Source of the DNA: JAJDYQ01 sp942491945
Lineage (GTDB): Bacteria; Pseudomonadota; Gammaproteobacteria; JAJDYQ01
NCBI GenBank assembly: GCA_942491945.1
Contig: CALODD010000028.1
Span: 1 to 15,745, forward strand
Length of the DNA stretch: 15,745 bases
Reading direction: 5' to 3'
In this document: piece after piece, positions 13,861 through 15,745 of the stretch
Numbering within the stretch: the first letter of the stretch is position 1
How the letters are laid out: the number at the start of each line of letters is the position of its first letter
Notes under the pieces: generated by a model
What the model saw: only the letters and a program-made list of their open reading frames with translations
What the model was told of the DNA's origin: nothing
Databases searched by the model: none
Position numbers and translations under genes: made by a program

Positions 13861-14283
13861 ATGTTTGATTTCGGCTTTTGGGAAATCATCCTGATTCTGT
13901 TAGTTGCCCTGATCGTGGTTGGCCCCGAAAGGCTACCCGGTCTGGCACGTACGGCTGGCCTGTGGATTGGCAAAGCCAAACGCATGGTCACCGATGTGAA
14001 AGCGGAAATTGATCAGGAACTGGCTGCCGAAGAACTGAAGAAAGTTCTTGATCAACAAAATGCCATGAACGATGTCTACGACATCATTGAAGAAACCAAA
14101 CAGGTCACCAGTGATATCAAGCAGGAACTCAATAAACCTGTGGAAGAAGCAAGCAGTAATTTCAATCAGGAGATTGGCAATTCATCTGAAGAAATTCAGA
14201 AACAGACCAACTCATTGATGGAAGCCAACAATCAAGATAAAGCCGCATCGTGTGTAAAACCGAAGAGACACACGACCCGGTAG
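13861..14283 (+). CDS. tatB: Twin-arginine translocase subunit TatB
   Basis: A 140-residue TatB, the partner of TatC in recognising twin-arginine signal peptides. The N-terminus MFDFGFWEIILILLVALIVV has the characteristic E8, and GPERLP (G21-P22-E23) marks the hinge before the amphipathic helix LARTAGLWIGKAKRM. A long charged helical region follows (DQELAAEELKKVLDQQ), then a Gln/Asn/Ser-rich tail ending in a basic KPKRHTTR. No clear Shine-Dalgarno precedes the ATG, so expression may depend on readthrough from tatA. Its 3' end overlaps the likely GTG start of tatC by 34 bases. Confidence 0.94.
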   Translation: MFDFGFWEIILILLVALIVVGPERLPGLARTAGLWIGKAKRMVTDVKAEIDQELAAEELKKVLDQQNAMNDVYDIIEETKQVTSDIKQELNKPVEEASSNFNQEIGNSSEEIQKQTNSLMEANNQDKAASCVKPKRHTTR

Positions 14284-14774
14284 AGGATTCTACGGCGGGC
14301 TTTATTACGCACTTACTTGAGCTGCGTGATCGTCTGCTCAGAATTGTTATTTTCCTGGTCGTCATCTTTGTTTGCCTGTTCCCGTTTGCGAACCAGATCT
14401 ATAACGTTCTTGCTGGGCCGTTACTCGCGCACCTGCCCGAAGGTTCCAGCATGATTGCCGTAGAAGTGATCTCGCCCTTCCTGACACCACTCAAAATGGC
14501 CATGTACGCTGCACTAATGCTGGGCATGCCATTTTTGCTGTATCAGATGTGGTCTTTCGTTGCTCCAGGTCTATATAAAAAGGAAAAGCGTCTGGCGACA
14601 CCATTGCTAATTTCTAGCGTCATATTATTTTACGCCGGTGTCGCTTTCGCCTATTTCGTCGTGTTCCCTCTGGTATTTGCATTCCTGGTCAGCGTTGCAC
14701 CTGAAGGTGTCGCCGTGATGACCGACATCAACAAATATCTTGATTTCGTACTGGCCGTATTCTTTGCCTTCTGA
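14250..14774 (+). CDS. tatC: TatC, N-terminal part (gene interrupted)
   Basis: The first 174 residues of TatC, the multi-spanning receptor that binds twin-arginine signals. GTG at 14250 is the likely start, overlapping tatB. The family landmarks are intact: FITHLLELRDRLLR with the essential Glu (E24, E. coli E15), VEVISPFLTPLKM, LYQMWSFVAPGLYKKEKRL with the second signal-binding Glu, and FAYFVVFPLVFAFL. The reading frame stops at TGA 14772-14774 inside NKYLDFVLAVFFAF, where E. coli continues AFGVSFEVP. The codons just after the TGA still read LAF, and then the homology passes to the +1 frame at 14785. Gene, pseudogene and sequence-error readings are discussed in the findings. Confidence 0.9.
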   Translation: MCKTEETHDPVEDSTAGFITHLLELRDRLLRIVIFLVVIFVCLFPFANQIYNVLAGPLLAHLPEGSSMIAVEVISPFLTPLKMAMYAALMLGMPFLLYQMWSFVAPGLYKKEKRLATPLLISSVILFYAGVAFAYFVVFPLVFAFLVSVAPEGVAVMTDINKYLDFVLAVFFAF

Positions 14775-15597
14775 CTGGCTTTCCGAATGTCCTGGGGCTA
14801 CTATCATCCTGATCGCAATGGGCGTGACCGATGCAGACTCACTAAAAGAGAAACGCCCTTACATCATCGTTGGCGCCTTCGTCATCGGCATGTTGTTGAC
14901 GCCGCCCGATGTGATCTCACAGATCATGCTGGCCCTGCCTATGTGGCTCTTATTCGAAGTTGGCATCATCATGTCGAAAGTTCTCATCGTGCCAGACCCA
15001 GATGAGGAAGAGGAAGACGATGATGAAGGTGAAAGCCACATTACGTATGATGACGTAAAACCAGCTAAGACATCATCTTCAACTAAAACTGCCACCACAG
15101 CAGCAGCTGCTACCGCAGCGACTGAGGCAGAATCTGCCACGCCAACCGGTTATAGCGCCGCCGCTTATCCGGATGATTATGAACCTTTGACCTGGGAAGA
15201 ACTCGAAGAGGAGATGGACAAAGCTTCGGAGTGGGAAGACGAGAACGATGATGATGACGATGAAGAAGATGATGATTCTCCAGGTATGGAGTACTCACCT
15301 AAAAATCAGAAGAAAACTGAGACAGATACGGCCATTGAATCCGACTCTGTTGATGGTGACACCTCTTCCACAGATGGAGCAACCACACCTGCAGAAGATG
15401 GCGAGACCACACCAGCTGAAACTGATACCGAGTCCAGTAGCGAAGACGCTGACTCCGATAATGATACGAAAGCCGAGGCAAGCGATAAGCCGGAAGCAGA
15501 CGAAGCAACACCTAAAAATCCGAACTACCGAGACACCGAAGATTTTCTCGACGATCTTAAGAAACGTTATCCCGATGAAGATGGCAGCGTGGCTTAA
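14740..15597 (+). CDS. tatC: TatC, C-terminal part in the +1 frame, with long acidic tail
   Basis: The open frame carrying the rest of TatC. Homology begins at 14785 (ECPGATIILIAMGV), continues through LKEKRPYIIVGAFVIGMLLTPPDVISQ and ends with the last membrane segment LPMWLLFEVGIIMSKV. The ATG at 14740 lies out of frame inside the N-terminal part and is not a real start. From about 14995 the protein continues for about 200 residues beyond the normal TatC end. This extension has acidic runs (DEEEEDDDEGES, ENDDDDDEEDDD), an Ala/Thr linker, Ser/Thr/Asp/Glu-rich low complexity, and a charged end YRDTEDFLDDLKKRYPDEDG. Joined to the first part by one skipped base, the product would be about 448 residues against roughly 250 for typical TatC. 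Confidence 0.8.
   Translation: MISYWPYSLPSDWLSECPGATIILIAMGVTDADSLKEKRPYIIVGAFVIGMLLTPPDVISQIMLALPMWLLFEVGIIMSKVLIVPDPDEEEEDDDEGESHITYDDVKPAKTSSSTKTATTAAAATAATEAESATPTGYSAAAYPDDYEPLTWEELEEEMDKASEWEDENDDDDDEEDDDSPGMEYSPKNQKKTETDTAIESDSVDGDTSSTDGATTPAEDGETTPAETDTESSSEDADSDNDTKAEASDKPEADEATPKNPNYRDTEDFLDDLKKRYPDEDGSVA
14772..14784 (+). other. tatC: Double lesion or recoding site in tatC
   Basis: TGA at 14772-14774 stands where TatC proteins have a conserved Gly (one base from GGA). After CTG-GCT-TTC (Leu-Ala-Phe, as expected), one extra C at 14783 or 14784 moves the frame to GAA-TGT-CCT (Glu-Cys-Pro). A single +1 slip at TTC-TGA would also join the halves with the right length, but would give DWLS instead of the family-like GLAF. 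Confidence 0.75.
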
Positions 15598-15745
15598 ACT
15601 CACCGCACTTTTATTACTCTTTCCGACGCTGTCTACAGCGTCACTCACCAATCAACTGGGCAATCATGCCTCCCCTTATCTTGCGTTACACGGCAATGAT
15701 CCTGTTGCCTGGCAGGACTGGTTCGAAGACGTATTAAAAACTGCA
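15575..15745 (+). CDS. Start of a secreted DUF255/thioredoxin-like protein (partial)
   Basis: The first 57 residues of a protein that leaves the window. ATG at 15575 or 15581 starts a signal peptide (MKMAAWLKLTALLLLFPTLS, then TAS); I prefer 15575 for its extra Lys, though the RBS is unclear. The mature start LTNQLGNHASPYLALHGNDP followed by VAWQDWFEDVL matches the opening of the DUF255 (YyaL/SPATA20-like) thioredoxin domain, 'N.L....SPYL..H..NPV.W..W'. The CxxC lies beyond the window edge. Most family members are cytoplasmic and longer; a signal peptide suggests a periplasmic redox or chaperone role. It overlaps the 3' end of tatC by 23 bases, so it is probably translated from the tat mRNA. 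Confidence 0.7.
   Translation, partial: MKMAAWLKLTALLLLFPTLSTASLTNQLGNHASPYLALHGNDPVAWQDWFEDVLKTA

Noticed and set aside
14740..14784. An independent gene starting at ATG 14740.
   Set aside because: The first 15 codons are out-of-frame TatC sequence; homology starts only at 14785, so this is the second half of tatC.
14859..15651. Several long minus-strand open frames opposite the TatC tail.
   Set aside because: They arise from the repetitive Asp/Glu/Ser/Thr codons of the plus-strand frame, overlap one another and resemble no protein.
1..15745. CRISPR arrays, tRNA or rRNA genes, insertion sequences, integrases, toxin-antitoxin or phage-defence genes.
   Set aside because: None was seen on either strand; the region reads as ordinary chromosomal genes with no sign of a mobile element.

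Overview
The window looks like chromosomal DNA from a gammaproteobacterium of moderate GC content (mid to high 40s percent by eye). The grounds are a CpdA-type cAMP phosphodiesterase, a full-length two-domain TrmO, a tatA-tatB-tatC order, an LbtU-type outer-membrane porin and a DUF1289 iron-sulfur-type protein. I cannot name a genus with confidence. It is gene-dense, with no tRNA, rRNA, insertion sequence, integrase or CRISPR array visible, and no gene-free stretch reaches 300 bases.

Layout. (1) 36-3330, plus strand: cpdA, an LbtU-like siderophore-porin homologue, a small dimeric-barrel-like protein, an unrecognised 144-aa protein whose leader has an odd short ORF and a possible RBS-masking structure, and a DUF1289 protein. 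(2) 3452-4473, minus strand: a DUF1348 (NTF2-like) gene and a TetR repressor overlapping by one base, preceded by a perfect dyad that lies between plausible -35 and -10 boxes, so probably an autoregulated pair. (3) 4549-8612, a metal-handling region: a minus-strand CDF-type cation transporter, divergent from a plus-strand series of a small His/Cys membrane protein, a beta-barrel protein with a His-rich loop, a ZnuA/TroA-type binding protein and an ABC-3 permease. No ATPase gene is present. (4) 8609-10521, minus strand: a GT-B glycosyltransferase and a single-receiver response regulator. (5) 10587-12722, minus strand: a tightly packed operon of a GST, a 97-aa unknown, a PhzF-like isomerase and a 116-aa unknown. 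(6) trmO (minus) diverges from the twin-arginine translocase genes tatA, tatB and tatC (plus). After tatC comes the start of a secreted DUF255/thioredoxin-like protein that runs off the window.

Three points deserve attention. First, tatC as given is broken at its fourth membrane segment by an in-frame TGA and an extra base within 13 nucleotides, yet both halves remain well conserved, and the gene carries a roughly 200-residue, extremely acidic C-terminal tail. Second, the zinc/manganese-type ABC locus lacks its ATPase but carries its own putative outer-membrane protein and a small metal-ligand-rich membrane protein. Third, a good intrinsic terminator sits between tatA and tatB and could set the excess of TatA over TatBC.
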